NCBI GenBank assembly: GCA_001630475.1
Contig: KV419434.1
Span: 175,528-239,527 of the forward strand
Direction of reading: 5' to 3'
DNA length: 64,000 nucleotides
From: Sistotremastrum niveocremeum HHB9708
Taxonomy: Eukaryota > Basidiomycota > Agaricomycetes > Sistotremastrales > Sistotremastraceae
The position numbers were made by a program, and so were the translations under genes. Under the pieces are notes generated by a model. That model did not search any database. It was not told the origin of the DNA and saw nothing but the letters and a program-made list of their open reading frames with translations. The number at the start of each line of letters is the position of its first letter. Positions within the stretch are counted from its first letter, which is position 1. Shown here piece by piece: positions 45,875 through 58,084 of this stretch.

Positions 45875-47181
45875 CTACTTCTTGCCCTTCGCAGCCTCCT
45901 CTCTAGCTTTCGCAATCCGCTCCTTCATCTTCTCCTTCGCGCCGGTGGTCGCAGCTTCTAATCCGCCGGCTTTGGCGAGGCCGAGGAGGAGAGCGTGGAT
46001 TAGACCGAGGGGGTTGTGTCGACGGAGAGAGTTTTCGAACTGCAGAAATAGAGGGTCAGCATCGGATACTCGAGGATTGATCGAACGAGAATCCGAACGC
46101 GTCGGGCATGGAAGAGGGATGACGCAATCACAAGGGTGGCGAATGGAAAGAAGAAAGGAGGAAAGGACTTACAGCCCATCGTTGTCTCTTATCCTCCTCC
46201 GCACTGATCTGTCTCAATATCTGCTGCGCAAGATTCACATGTCCCCCCGCCTGCAACGCCTCCAATTCCCTCCTCAATCCAGGTAACGGATCTGTACGAA
46301 TTGCCTGCAGATTGAAATGCAAAGACCCAGGCGGATATGTCTCGATTCTCTTCTGAATCACATCCCTACATCACTCTCATAAGCACCGCCTTCCATGATC
46401 GAATCATAAAGAGAAGGAATGTACCTGGCAAGTGCGACCCATCCTTCACCGGTAGATGGAAAAACCCCGTGTCGGACGGGACTTCGTTTTAAGCCATCGA
46501 GCTCGTAGAGGACGCCATTGACGGGTGTATATACGATGAAGTGATATGCATCTTCTTTATCTCGGGGTCCGAGATCGAGGTCTGCGAGTGAGAGCGCGGA
46601 AGGTGGTGAAAGCGAATTATGTGCTTCTCTCAAGAATTCAGACGACGTAATCGCAAGTCCACGAGTCTAGAATCCCATCAGCATCAGCATCCCATTTCAT
46701 TGCACATAGAATACGAGAATTGACGAATAGCGAATTGGGGGGAGAGGGAGAGGTACGTACCTGAGGATCCATCCCCGTCGTAAAATCCACCAACCCCCTC
46801 AACTCACTCCCCATCCCAACTCCCGGAATATTACATACACCATTCAACACCGCCAACGTCGCACACGCATTATTCACAACCTGATTCGCAAAGAATCCTT
46901 CAAACGCATCATCATAATCTACGCTTGCTTCACTTGAGTCGGCGGGTGCGACCCATTTGAAGAGGAATATTAGGGCGTGGAGAGGTTGGAGAGATGCGAG
47001 GGTTGAGGGGTCGAGAGAGTAGAGGTCGTCTACTATTAGTGGGACACCTAGGGTTTTTAAGAGTTCACTATGGGAGGTGGCACGTCAGTTGGATTGACCC
47101 ATGAAGAATATCAGCGAGAGCATACGTGAATACACCGGGGTCTGACTCGGTAATATGCCATCCAGATTCTTCGTCCGACAT
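45875..47181 (-). CDS. Ubiquitin C-terminal hydrolase, UCHL5/UCH37 type
   Basis: Starts at 47181 (MSDEESGWHITESDPGVFT); after an intron the frame continues ELLKTLGVPLIVDDLYSLD. The UCH catalytic parts are clear: the oxyanion region and nucleophile in FFANQVVNNACATLAVLN (Cys of NACAT), the His in DAYHFIVYTPVNG and the Asp in VLYELDGLKRSPV. The C-terminal helical extension (LRRELEALQAGGHVNLAQQI, then RQRWAFENSLRRHNPL) is the part that in UCHL5 binds the proteasome subunit Rpn13/ADRM1 or INO80, so this is UCHL5 and not the shorter UCHL1/3 type. The stop is at 45875-45877 after AAKGKK. It removes ubiquitin at the proteasome. Five or more exons. Looks intact. Confidence 0.92.
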
Positions 47182-47841
47182 GGTCGTTCAATATAAGTGT
47201 AATTTCCCGTATGTGAGTTCTTGGGTTATACAATTGAGAGGACGCGTCAAGCCTACGCGCGTCGTTCAGTGTTCAAGTAGAGTCGACGTTTGCCAATTGC
47301 AGATACCTGTGCGGCAAATCTACACCCACCAGTTCTCGAGTAAGACTCAAAAACGGAATGAGCTTCCAAGTAGCGGAAGAAAAGCTGAGCAGCACAAGAA
47401 GGACGGGCGTCTAATCGATCACTCTTGGATTCGGACGAGGCTTACGTACGCTCTTCGTGCTTTCGTGGCACTTACGTCCTCAATCCTGCATGATGATCTC
47501 AGTTCCTCGATATTGGGATTCTCAATGACGCCCAACTCTTCTGTCGGTGTTAAAACCCAACGACAGAGCTCCTGATTTATTTCAAGTAAGTTTCAGGTTT
47601 CTATCAGTTCTTCGAGCCATTATCGATCGCATCATGATAAGCTTCCCAGTTTTTATGTCCTCAAGAATATCATCCTGTCGTATGTATATTCCAATCGTTC
47701 CAATCGCCAACTAATGGTATTAAAAACAGGCAAGTTTCATTATCGATGTGAATACAAATCCACAACCCAATCGACCAGATCAGCGAATAGATAAGACGAC
47801 AAGACAATAAAGCGAGTCGTTCGCCCAACAACCACATCGAC
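47182..47841. other. Intergenic between UCHL5 and the zinc-finger gene
   Basis: No gene is supported. It holds the UCHL5 promoter and the 3' region of the zinc-finger gene. Confidence 0.5.
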
Positions 47842-49349
47842 CTACCCACCAGGACCACGAGCAGGCCAAGGCCCACCTTCAGCATACTCGTCTTCATCCC
47901 TCTCCTCCTCACCACCCCACTCATCGTTCAAATATCCACTCCAATGAGCCAACGTCGAAGGACCCGGATCACCACCACCTTCATCCCCCATATTCGCAGC
48001 AAACGATAGTCCTGGATCAAGATCATCATGAAAGCCATACTCCCCTTCCAGCGATAGAGTCAGATACGGATTTTCGACCGGATAGCCTCCGCCTCCAGGC
48101 TGAGGGAAGGAAAAGGGATCGGCGTATGGAACTGACTCGTCCAGAGTTCGATACGATGCATGAGGAGGAATGTGGTCAAGCCACGGAGCCTCGTACGGAG
48201 TCTGATGTTCTGGAGGTGCACCAGGTGGTGCGGGGTGATGAACTTGGTGATGAACCATTGACGACCACGCACCCATATCTGGTATCCCAGGCTGGATTCT
48301 CGGCGGAGGATAAGGGGGAGGAAGATAATGAAAGGTGGGAGGAGGACCAGGCGGAGGATGGAAAGGACCTCGTCCATCGACGACACGATGGTACTCGTGT
48401 GATATTCGTCTGGAGCTGGAGCTACCGGCTGAAGGCCAAGCGCTCAAGGCGGATTCAGGATGGTCCATTACGCTCGGTCTCGTATAAGGATGGAAAAGAG
48501 GCGGGGAGTTGTATTGATGTGTTCTGTGGTGATGATACGCGTCCGTGTCGACGGGGAGATCATGCCAAGCTGCATCTAGTACGCTTGACGTAGCGGAGGT
48601 ATGATCCATGGGCGACATCGGATGTATTTGAACAGGGAGTTGCGGAGGTGGGATGGCATAATCGTCCGCGAGAGTCGCGCGAGATTGACTGGGTACCAGG
48701 AACGGGGGCGGAGGTGGAGGTGTCTCCGAGTGACGAAGGGCCGGACGAGCACGAGAGGAGAAATGCGAGTTGTGTGACGGATTGAAGATAGGAGCAGGAC
48801 GAGGGAGCTGCGAAGGAATATCGAAAGACGGCGGTTCAGGGTGAACATGTGATCGGGTTATAGGTCCACTTCTCCCCTCCCGTCCGTGCTTTTTAGTCTG
48901 GTGAGTTTCCCAAGATGATCGATACTTGTACATTCTACCGCAAAGATCACATTTCCATTCTTTGCTCTCGGAGCTTAAGAAGGGAATGTAATCAGTAAAT
49001 GCGAGAGGGAGTATATTATATTTGGGAACATACTGTTTGGAAGAGTGATCTTTCATGCTTTGCGTCGGGTTCTTCGTAGCAGCGACGTATGGGCATCCCT
49101 CAAAGGGACATCGAATTGGAGTAGGATATCTGACGCTTAAATTGAGAATATGAGCATGATCATGCAGAGTTGAATATGAACGAGCGGAACCCACATTCTG
49201 CGCCTATGTGTGCTCTCATGCTCTCTCATCGACGCCTGCGGGACACTCTCGCCACAAGTCTCGCAAACGACTTGTTCGTCTGGGGAAGTACGTGCGCGTT
49301 TCTTCCCTTTTTCGTTTCCTGTATCGTCCGATCTTTTCCTCTTGCCCAT
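47842..49349 (-). CDS. C2H2 zinc-finger protein with Pro/His-rich tail
   Basis: Starts at 49349 (MGKRKRSDDTGNEKGKKRAR), a bipartite-like basic nuclear signal. Zinc-finger candidates: VCETCGESVPQASMREHEST (C-x2-C...H-x3-H), then after an intron with gtgggt donor RCPFEGCPYVAATKNPTQSM ending MKDH (an irregular C-x4-C finger), then after another intron WKCDLCGRMYKYRSSWETHQ ending TKKH (a classical C-x2-C-x12-H-x4-H). The remaining roughly 300 residues are low in structure, rich in Pro, His and Tyr (ETPPPPPPF, PPPYPPPRIQPG) and end acidic (DEWGGEEERDEDEYAEGG), as in transcription activators. A DNA-binding regulator is likely; the target is unknown. Exon joins were checked by frame (RRIYPTPIRC and KDHSSKHSESKEW). 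Confidence 0.8.
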
Positions 49350-50058
49350 ATTCTAGGATATATTGCTCAAGTTGAGCCTTCAAAGTTGCCAGAAGTTGAA
49401 GCAAAGGCGTCGAGCTGTGGAGGGGGGCGGGGGATATCTGGAGGTGGAAGATGCTTGTCCATTGCTCTTCCTCGACTCTAATATATATCCATCCAGCGAC
49501 ATCAAGGAACTCGAGGAAAGGCAAAAAAGCAAAACGGCGCTGCACGCCTGATATATAACGAAAGTCAAAAAAAGGCCAGAGAAGGGAATATACACGTACG
49601 CCCGTTGTCTAGCCACATTGCTCTCAGGGAGAAAATTGTCGTCGGCATCGACATGCTTTCAGACGGCTCAAGCCTCGCATCATCTCGCCCGCCGAGTAAA
49701 GCTTGAAGTAGTAAAAAGTCAACGACGGCGCGCGTGGAAAGTCGGCAAAGTATCCCCATATGTTAGAAAGACAATCTCGGAAAGCGCGAGTCAAATTTTT
49801 AGATGTGAAGAAGTGTGAAGTGTGAAGTGTTCGGTTCAACGACGGTTGTCGAGGGGCGCGGGACAAAGGGCGGGTTGGCTTATGTAAGCATTCGCCTGCG
49901 TCATTGCCGAGTCCAGACCGTCGGCAATTTGAGATCTTCCGTAAGCGGCACGGACTTAACTTGGATTGCGAACCTTCTGCAAGGCCAACTGCGTAGGTAG
50001 GAGATAGATAGCGCATCGCTAATTTGAGTCAGGTTGATGTTATCGTATCAGTTCAACT
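49350..50058. other. Intergenic, divergent promoter of the zinc-finger and F-box genes
   Basis: No separate gene is supported. A minus-strand frame at 49216-49545 could be a longer 5' exon of the zinc-finger gene (LLQLLATLKAQLEQYILEYG) but is out of frame with it and lacks splice support. Confidence 0.45.
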
Positions 50059-51853
50059 ATGGCCCCAAGATCTAAAAATCCGGTCAAATCGCAGAGCAAG
50101 AAGAGAAGAAGCGGCGGGAGATTGGAGGATGCTCCGTACGTGGCGCATTTCTTCAAGCTCGCCAACAGTGTATCTGATGCGTTTTATTCGTAATATTTAT
50201 AGGACGTCACTTGGTAAAGACTTCATGAGATCAATGCCATACCATATCTTCGAATTCATAATGTTCGACTGCCTTGTTGGCCCCTATCACGAGCCTGCCC
50301 GAGATAGCCGAGCTGAAGAACCTATCTTCAAATCGCCGTACGCTCTGCAGGGCGTTCGCACAGCACGTGCTGTCTGCAAATCGTGGAACAACTTCATCAT
50401 AAATGACCATCGATATTGGACAGTGATATGCTTGCACACCCGTGGGAGCTTTCACATAGCCAAACGAGCTCTTGAACGCGCTGGAGATGAAGGAATTCAC
50501 ATCTCCTTGTCCCCAATACAGATGGCAGATCGCAAGCGCGTTCTTCAAAACTACAGTTCCCGATGGAACAGTTTTGAACAAGGATTCATGTTTATTGAGA
50601 AGTACCTCTCGAGGTGTATTTCTCTTTCATTGTCTATCGCAGTCGACCTCCCATTTTCCAGCACCCTGCCTCGATATCTCAGCTCCGAATCCCCTCTTCT
50701 CCAAACCCTCATTATCAAAGCCCCTTTATCAGAATTAGTCGATTATCAAACAATGAAGGACGCGCGCTATCCATTCGACCACACTTCTTTCCAGCTCTTC
50801 GCAATGCTCTTCAACGACTGTGAAACACCTGTTCTCTCGGAATTGTTCATTCGCGATGCTCTGTTATCTAATAGTTGGGATGGATTCAACGGGCTCTCCT
50901 TTTCGGAACTGGAGATTTTATCCGTTCGTTATTCAGAGAGCTTTGCAGGTGAATATTTAGGCAGAGTGGGACCTAACACCCTCTTTGCCACCATGAATAC
51001 GATATCGCGCGCCAGCAAGCTCCGAATCCTGGAATTCGACGTTGTGGACTCAGAGACACATTACGATCTCACACATCTAATACACCACCCCTCTCTTGAA
51101 TCTATAACGCTCTCGATTCCTTCACTGTGGATGTCGAGCGCTATTTCACGCACCACCAACTTCACCTCAGTCACAGAGCTTCACATACGAGGCAAGATAA
51201 ATGATTTGAGTGGTGATACCAACATCAATTCCATCTTGGAGTGGTTGGCGAATTTTTCACAACTTCTCACACTGGATATTACTCTCGAACAAGGGTGGAA
51301 CCGTATTCATACGGGAGTATTGAAACGATGCACCTTCCCTCGCCTTCAGAAAGCGAGATTGGTCGGTCATCAATTCATACTTCTCAATATCATTGCGTCT
51401 TTCGCGTTTCCAAAGCTGAAAACGCTCTCCTTGGATCTAATCGAACCTGTTATCTCCGAACATTCGCAGCCCACACAGGCCCCCGAAGCTCCCATATTCA
51501 ACGAAATTCTGCGTTCATGCGATCCATTTCCTTCTTTAAACCAATTGACAATAACCTCCTATGATCACGAAGATGGACTCTTCGACTTGTCCCTGATGCT
51601 TCGTCTCGTCCCCGAGATAGAGCATCTGACAGTCCCTTCAACGTGGACAGGCTTGCCGCTACTGAGTAACCTAGAGAAAGGTCCCTCGGCTAGCGACATC
51701 TTATGTCCAAAACTCACGCTACTGGAGTTACAGAGCACCAAAGGTGCTGATGGGAAGGCGGAGTCGAGTTCTCGAAGCCTTCGCAATCTCGTCAGAATAC
51801 GAAGAGCTTGGGCAGACGAAGGTTTGTGCGCTAAATTGCGAATTGATCAATAA
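50059..51853 (+). CDS. F-box protein (paralogue of the gene at 16.99 kb)
   Basis: Exon 1 starts at 50059 (MAPRSKNPVKSQSKKRRSGG), a basic nuclear-signal-like stretch, and ends at a gtacgt donor near 50138. Exon 2 starts after tttatag near 50200 (TSLGKDFMRSMPYHIFEFIM) and runs open to TAA at 51851-51853, total about 575 residues. F-box: MPYHIFEFIMFDCLV, then ARAVCKSWNNFIINDHRYW. LRR-like segments follow (LLQTLIIKAPLSEL, LRILEFDVVD, LESITLSIPSLWM, LKTLSLDLIEP). It matches the 16.99 kb gene in layout, in the variable insert with HEPA/HEPT, and in the position of the single intron just before the F-box. The two are separated by more than 30 kb of P450 genes. It would serve as a substrate receptor of an SCF ubiquitin ligase. 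Confidence 0.85.
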
Positions 51854-52012
51854 AAAGGCATCAAACTCGTTCCTCGTTATGCACAGTAAATAATGCTTCT
51901 AATTTGATACACGAGTGTTTGCAATTATCTACTGAATATCTCCGGAGTCATGTATTCCGATAAGATAAAATGAAACTAGTGTGCTACGTAATCAGGAACG
52001 CACAATTCGAGT

Positions 52013-53940
52013 TCAATGACTCCACATGATGAGATCGATGGCAGCATCAGACCGCGGAACGATCTTGCATACAAATTCTTCCGGTTGAGTGACAATCCCG
52101 CCTTTATAATCTATCTCCGGTGTTATCTCCGTTCCATGGGCGTCAAGTGCTTTAGAGATGTTGAAAGTCGCAAGGATGGACGCGATCTGTAGGAAGACTG
52201 CGGATTCTCCGAATTGTTTGCCTGAGCCTGAGTCAGAAGGGGTCATTCGGTGTTCAATGTCACGCACCTGGACAAACACGCCGGCCGAATCCGAACACGA
52301 AGTTTCTCGGATCGGGTTGAACGTGACCCTTCTCGTCTTCGCTTTTCAGATACCTAGTGGGGTCGAATGTATCCGGGTCAGGATACACTGATTCGTCGTG
52401 CGTGACAGCCCTGAATGCTCATTGAGAAAAAGTAACGCCTTATTCCGATGTTACTCACCAAACGTTGGGAACGACTATGGAGCCTTTCTGAATGAACATT
52501 CCCTCATACATATCGTCTTGAGTCACCGCGTGGGGAAGAGCTACGGTGAATGCGTCAGTTGGGTATCGAGCGAGAGGGGTTTAAACAAACCAAGTGGAGC
52601 CGGTGTGTGAAATCTGTACACTTCCTTTATGAGAGCATCCACGTACGGGAGCCTGTCCCTATCAGTCAACAAAGGAAGCCGGTCCGATCCTATTACGCGA
52701 CTGATCTCCTCTTGGGCGATTTTTTGAGCCGCAGGGTTCAACGTCATGGTCAAGAAGAACGTCAACATCGTCGACAGAACCTGGAAATCGGTCAGTGTAT
52801 TACGGTCTTACAAATAAATTGTGAGAAAATCTTACTGAATCAGTCCCGGTTACGTACATCGAACCCGATACGAGCTTGATGATTTCTTCATCTTCGGAGG
52901 TGAGTCCTTCCTGGCGATTCAACTGACTCGCGACGAATGAAGCGTAGGCCCGTCCAGTCGAGATGTCCGATTTCGCCCATGCGAAAGGTAATGACATGAC
53001 GTCGTCGATGCTGGCTTTTCTTTGAGCCGCGAACTCCTTGAAACCAGCGCCCGGCATCCAGCTAGGCAAGTATTTCACTGTGCACAACATCAGGGAAGAC
53101 AAAATGGGAAAGTTCGGAGACGTACGTATGGGATACGAATCGACTAGCCAACTCCCGGTTCTCATGGTCGCGTTATTGACTTGCCACCATTGTTGGATGA
53201 ATTTAATGAAGAAATCGTCGCTCGATTCGGCGGTGTATCCATAGATCGCTTTCATCACCGAGCCACCTTGATAGCTACATGATAATGTTGAGGTCCAGAT
53301 TGCTGGAACTTCAGAATAAAAACGTACCTTCGTAAATGTTCACTGAAGTTCTTCGGATCGGACATCAAGTTCTTGAGGAGAGACTTGACCTGGGATTCTA
53401 AGACAGGGACATGGCGGGACATTCCCTTCCAGGCAAGTTCCTCGTGAGCCATCTTACGATATAGGGGGAAATGAGGATTCCGAGAACTGATGCGAGTCTG
53501 AAGCGAATCCTGTCCGACAAGCTGATTCATAGCAGACGAGGGCCGGTCCGAATATAGCTTCGAGCGTGAGTCTAGAAGATTGTGGATAGATTTGGCGCTG
53601 TTGAGAACGACGATATTGACTTTGTGGGATTTAAACGAGATGACGGGTCCTTCACAACACGAATCAGGATATTTTCAGCTTGTTTTGTCCAAAAGAATTG
53701 TGACGCACCGTAAATCTTCGACCATTCCGCATACTGTCTCCACACATCCTTCCTAGTCACTATTATCGATCGAGTACCGGAGAAGAACGATCCCCGAGGG
53801 CCGGGTGGCGGAAGACAAGTTGGCCGCTTTCGCAAATAAAGAATGAAGCTGATGAAGACAGTCACGAAAAGCAGCTCATAATAAACAAGATAGGAATCCA
53901 TGGAGGGAAGATTCAGCCACATAAGTCGGGGAACCATCAT
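52013..53940 (-). CDS. Cytochrome P450 monooxygenase (P450-10)
   Basis: Starts at 53940 (MMVPRLMWLNLPSMDSYL), with alternatives at 53937 or 53901. Anchor YYELLFVTVFISFILYL, hinge CLPPPGPRGSFF. Motifs: [64 protein letters not shown], helix I TGTDSV (near 52850), KEVYR with FHTPAPLG, GMFIQKGSIVVPNVW, THDESVYPDPDTFDPTRYL and heme loop FGFGRRVCPG (near 52275-52305), then KQFGESAVFLQIASI to the stop at 52013. Helix I reads T-G-T-D-S where the family usually has A-G-x-D-T; Ser can still serve as the alcohol of the acid-alcohol pair. A TATATAGT box lies near 53970 (plus strand ACTATATA). All exons are open. It belongs to the same branch as P450-4, -5 and -11. Confidence 0.9.
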
Positions 53941-55750
53941 TCGTACGTCTGGTCCGATGAGGTGGAGTGACTATATACCCCACGACCTGAGGGACGCCCC
54001 CTAGAATGAGGGGAAATCAGCGGACCGTCCTCCTGAGCGAAGGAAGTCTTGGATTCGTGATCATAACGGCACCTGCGGTTCAGCGCGAAAGAGGGGTTGC
54101 GCGCTACTCGTGTTCTTGGATTCCACCCCAAACGAAGTGGCTGAAAGGACGTTATAGCGCTTGCCGAGACCCAGTATGTTTTGACAAGGAAGTGTGGAGC
54201 ATAGACACGACTTCCAAGCTTGACATATTTTTGTCAGGAGTTAGGAGAAAGGAAAGGAGTGAGCCAGGAAATTGGAATAAGGGCATGCGGGAGCAACGAA
54301 GCGTAGTCATCTGAATGTAACATTCATTACTGATCTGATCTCCTGACGTATTTCTTCTAGATCATAAGAATGAATTAGGTTTCAATTCGGAAGGGACGGC
54401 CTGTCGATTGATCGAGACTTCGACTCAAAAGGTCCAGCGGAAGCAGACTTGAGCGGAGTTCGAACGGTACCTGAGTCGGATTTGAAGTTCGGATCCGCGA
54501 TGTCCGTGTCTTCTAAGAAGGACCCCCTGTAATGGGCCTTACACGTTTCAGTCGCACCTGCGCCTCTATTGTCAGGAACAGGATTGAAAGCGCCATCTCT
54601 TACTTTCGTCGCCAAAGTTGAGTCTAGCGACCTGCGTGCGCTTTTCTGCCTTGACCTAGACTTTTGTATGTGCTATCTTCAAATATAGTCATCCTTAGTC
54701 GAGTGGCGCTTTTCCCGATTACGTGTAGCAGTGAGGAGGACATGTGCCAATGCATGATCGACTTCAATCACTTCCCTTCGGCTTGTGAGCCTTTGATCAC
54801 CCATCAAGAAATCAGATCGCTAGACTCAGTCTCCCCAACGAAAGGACACAGGAAGAATTCATAGAGTTCCCTGTCTAATAGCTGGCTGCTACCCACGGCG
54901 ATCAGTCCTATCTAATTGTCGCTGAGAAAGTTCAGACCATCGCGAACAGAACGTGCTTCACCTGTTCACCATGAGTGTGTGTGACTCGGATCGAACGGCT
55001 TATGCCTTCTTCTGTTTATGCTACAGTTGCATCAGGTGGTCTCTCGGTACAGCACAAATACCGCGTCATAGATGTACTTCGCTGTCGAAAGTATCGCGGC
55101 GAGCGTGAAATGAAACACAGAACGGGAATTACTATGATAAATCAGGTTGCCAGTGAGAGATTGCGCGATACAGGCCGGCTTTCCGATGCGGATGATAATG
55201 AAAACGCTTATTAATATTCAGCCAGTCAACGACGTCCGAATACTAATGACAGCCTGAGTCGATTCCTGATGATGACTGCGTGTAATGTTGCGGGAGTGAA
55301 CTGCCAACAAACATTCATATTCGGGAATGAATTCACTCGCTCAAGAGACATTATTAGTACTGAGTACCACCCCACATGCGAATTCACACTGGCACATCTT
55401 TTCGGTTCAGGCCCATCGAAGTCATTGGCGTGAGACGTCGGATGCATTGGCGAACGCCCACAATCTAGCCGAGCGCGAAACGCCCCAACGGGGTCGCGGA
55501 GTCACTGAAATGTCCAAGGAAGCATATTGGATTCGGAAGCAGCGCTTGGGGTGCCAGCCTCCTCCGTGTACCCCAACATCTCTCCAGGCAAGCCGAGAAA
55601 ATTGAACATTTTGCAATCCAAGAAATTCCTACATTTCTCGTGGTAAGGCACTGCAAGGGTCCAAAAACGTCTTAGGCTCCCAAGACAAGACAAGACAAGA
55701 CATGGCCAGCTAACGAAAGGTCTAGTCTTTCAGCAAGACCAAAACCGTAC
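53941..55750. other. Intergenic 1.8 kb
   Basis: No convincing gene. A minus-strand frame at 54382-54615 (GAGATETCKAHYRGSFLEDT) has a protein-like composition but no ATG; it could be an exon of a gene not resolved here. A (CAAGA)n repeat lies at about 55680-55700. The rest is without recognisable structure. Confidence 0.45.
55680..55700 (+). repeat. (CAAGA)n tandem repeat
   Basis: About four CAAGA units directly downstream of the P450-11 stop codon (that gene reads the other way). Confidence 0.7.
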
Positions 55751-57680
55751 TTACGAATCCCAAAGGACTACATCTTTCGCTTCAGATCTTGGAACAATTC
55801 TACAGCCAAATCCCTCCGGCAAACTGACGATCCCACCCGTATATTCCACTTCAGGAACGATCTCCCGCCCTTCTGCATCTCTCTCCTTGAATATATTAAA
55901 TGCCGCGAGAATAGACGATATCTGTAAGAATATTGCTAGTTCTGCGAAATCCATTCCTTATATACGATGAGTTACAAAAATTTTATTGAAGGTGGGGCGA
56001 AAGAACATGGGACGTACCGGCACAAACGCGCCGCCCGAATCCGAAGATGAAATTCCGTGGATCGGGCTGCATCGTACTGTTTGTCTTGTCACCGGCCAGG
56101 TGCCGGGTAGGATCGAACTTCGAAGGATTCGGATATACCGATTCATCATGTGTGATCGCCCTTAATCGCATGCTCAGAACTTCGGCAACTGAATGGTCAT
56201 CTTATCACCTCATACCAGATATTTGGTAGAATGATCGACTCCTTCGGAATAAACATCCCGTCGTACGTATCATGCCGACTGACAGAGTGCGGCACCGCTG
56301 AAAGCAGAGTACCAATCGTCAATATCACCGACCATCGAAGGAGATCGGATACGACGAACCAAGCGGTGCTGGCGGATGATAACGGTAAACTTCTTTGATC
56401 AGCGCATTGACATATGGCAGTCTTTCTCGGTCCATTATATTCGGAAGCCGATCAGAATCCACAATGTCGTCGATCTCTTTCTGTGCCCTTTTCTGGACTT
56501 CAGGCTCTAGAGACATAGCGAGGACAAACGTCAACATCGCAGACAATACCTAATAGAAAAAGTGGGACGTTAGAATAAGAGTCCGGTTTGGCACATAGGA
56601 CTTACGGTATCGACGCCAGCGAGGTACATCGTTCCCGAAAGGAACTTAATGATGTCCTCATGTTCTGCGTCAAGCTCTTGCGAACTCAACTGCTTTAGAA
56701 CAAAAGAATGGTAGGCTCTCCCAGCCGAAATCTCGGATTTCGCCCATGAAAGAGGTTTAGATATAGCTTCTTCGGTACTCTTTCTTCTCTCCAGAGCATA
56801 CTTTTTAAAACCGGCGCCGGGAAACCAATGAGGAATGAACCGCACTACAAGCATGTGATTGAGTCATTCGCGTATCGTTTGATCGGGGTTCGCGGGGACG
56901 TACGGAATGGATAAGAGTCTACCAGCCATGCCCCAGGTCTCGCAGCAGAATTGTTGGATTGCATCCACGACTCGATGATTCTGACATATCGGTCGTCATC
57001 GGATTCTACGGTATACCCGTAGATGACTTTCATGATGGACCTGCTTTGCGCGCTAATAACTCGCAAGAGACGTCAGGAAGAGCTAGAGTATGACGAAGGC
57101 AACACACACTTCCTGATATGCTTCCTAAATTCGGCGGGAGTCGAAAATAGATTCTTCAAGAGCACCTTGACACTGGTCTCCACCGCCTCTACGTGACGTA
57201 GCACAGCCTTTCCGCCCATCTCTTCACGAGCAATCCGTCGAGATATCGAGAAGCGAGGATCTTGGGATCTGAGCCTGGTCAAAGCTTTATCTTGGCCAAC
57301 GAGTTGCAGCATAGTAGAGGTCGGGCGGTCGGAGTACCACTTTGATCGTAGGCCTAGCAAATCGTGTACAGCTCGGTCGGTATTGAGAACGATGATATCG
57401 AGTTGGTTGGATTTGAAGTAGATTACGGGTCCTATGCGATTCGTCTCTGTATGAACTCGGTGTTGAACGATTATAGCTACGCACCGTATTCTTTCGCCCA
57501 TCCCGCATACTGCCTCCAGATTTCTTTTCTTCCCAGTGATAGAGATCCGCGAGGACCAGGAGGGAATGGCTTTTGTCTCCGAGATGAAACGATTAGAACC
57601 ACAGATACGATCGCAATAATCAGCCCGCAAAGGGTCCAGCCTTTAGAGATGGGATCGATGAGCCACGATAGAGCCTCCAT
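55751..57680 (-). CDS. Cytochrome P450 monooxygenase (P450-11)
   Basis: Starts at 57680 (MEALSWLIDPISKGW), with anchor TLCGLIIAIVSVVLIV and hinge [12 protein letters not shown]. Motifs: [65 protein letters not shown], helix I AGVDTV (near 56605), KEVYR with [42 protein letters not shown] and heme loop FGFGRRVCAG (near 56025-56055), then GMDFAELAIFLQISSI to the stop at 55751. WYSDRP replaces IYSDRP. Introns are at all standard positions. Upstream in-frame codons reach 57779 but the ATG next to the anchor is preferred. All exons are open. Confidence 0.9.
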
Positions 57681-58084
57681 AATTTTTCTTGCTTCCAAGG
57701 AAGAAAGTCCGCAGAAAAAGAGACAGTCTGATGAAGGCCGTCGCCTTCGTTCTCTCCAAGGTTCGGAATCCCATGACAACTCGACCTTGCTGCATCAATG
57801 AACACCGTGGGATGCATCTTTGGCCCGGAGTAGGAAGGATAGGTCTGGAAAATCGGCTCGGATTGCTGACCAGATCGCTTTGAGTGCGGCCGGCGGAGTT
57901 TCAAGTTCGAGCGTTATGTCCGACTTTTCTGCTTGAGAATTTTCATCAAGATTTTCATCTGATTCCATAATTTGATGTTTCTCTCGCAAACCTTTGGGTT
58001 CTTTGCAACGCTCAATACTGTGAAAACGACTCCAGTATACTTGATTAAACCTCGTACTATGCCTGCTACATATTCAGATGCTTA
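57681..58084. other. Short intergenic region with an unexplained minus-strand frame
   Basis: A 58-codon frame at 57795-57968 (MESDENLDENSQAEKSDITL, then FPDLSFLLRAKDASH) has an ATG and protein-like composition but no supporting context. It may be a small gene, an upstream frame in the P450-11 leader, or chance. Confidence 0.3.

Noticed and set aside
47126-47575. Plus-strand 149-codon frame upstream of UCHL5
   Set aside because: Overlaps the UCHL5 first exon and promoter in antisense and lacks splice or domain support.
54382-54615. Minus-strand frame with HYRGSFLED, superficially like FKBP-type isomerases
   Set aside because: No ATG, no further FKBP motifs and no adjoining exons that fit; too weak to call a gene.
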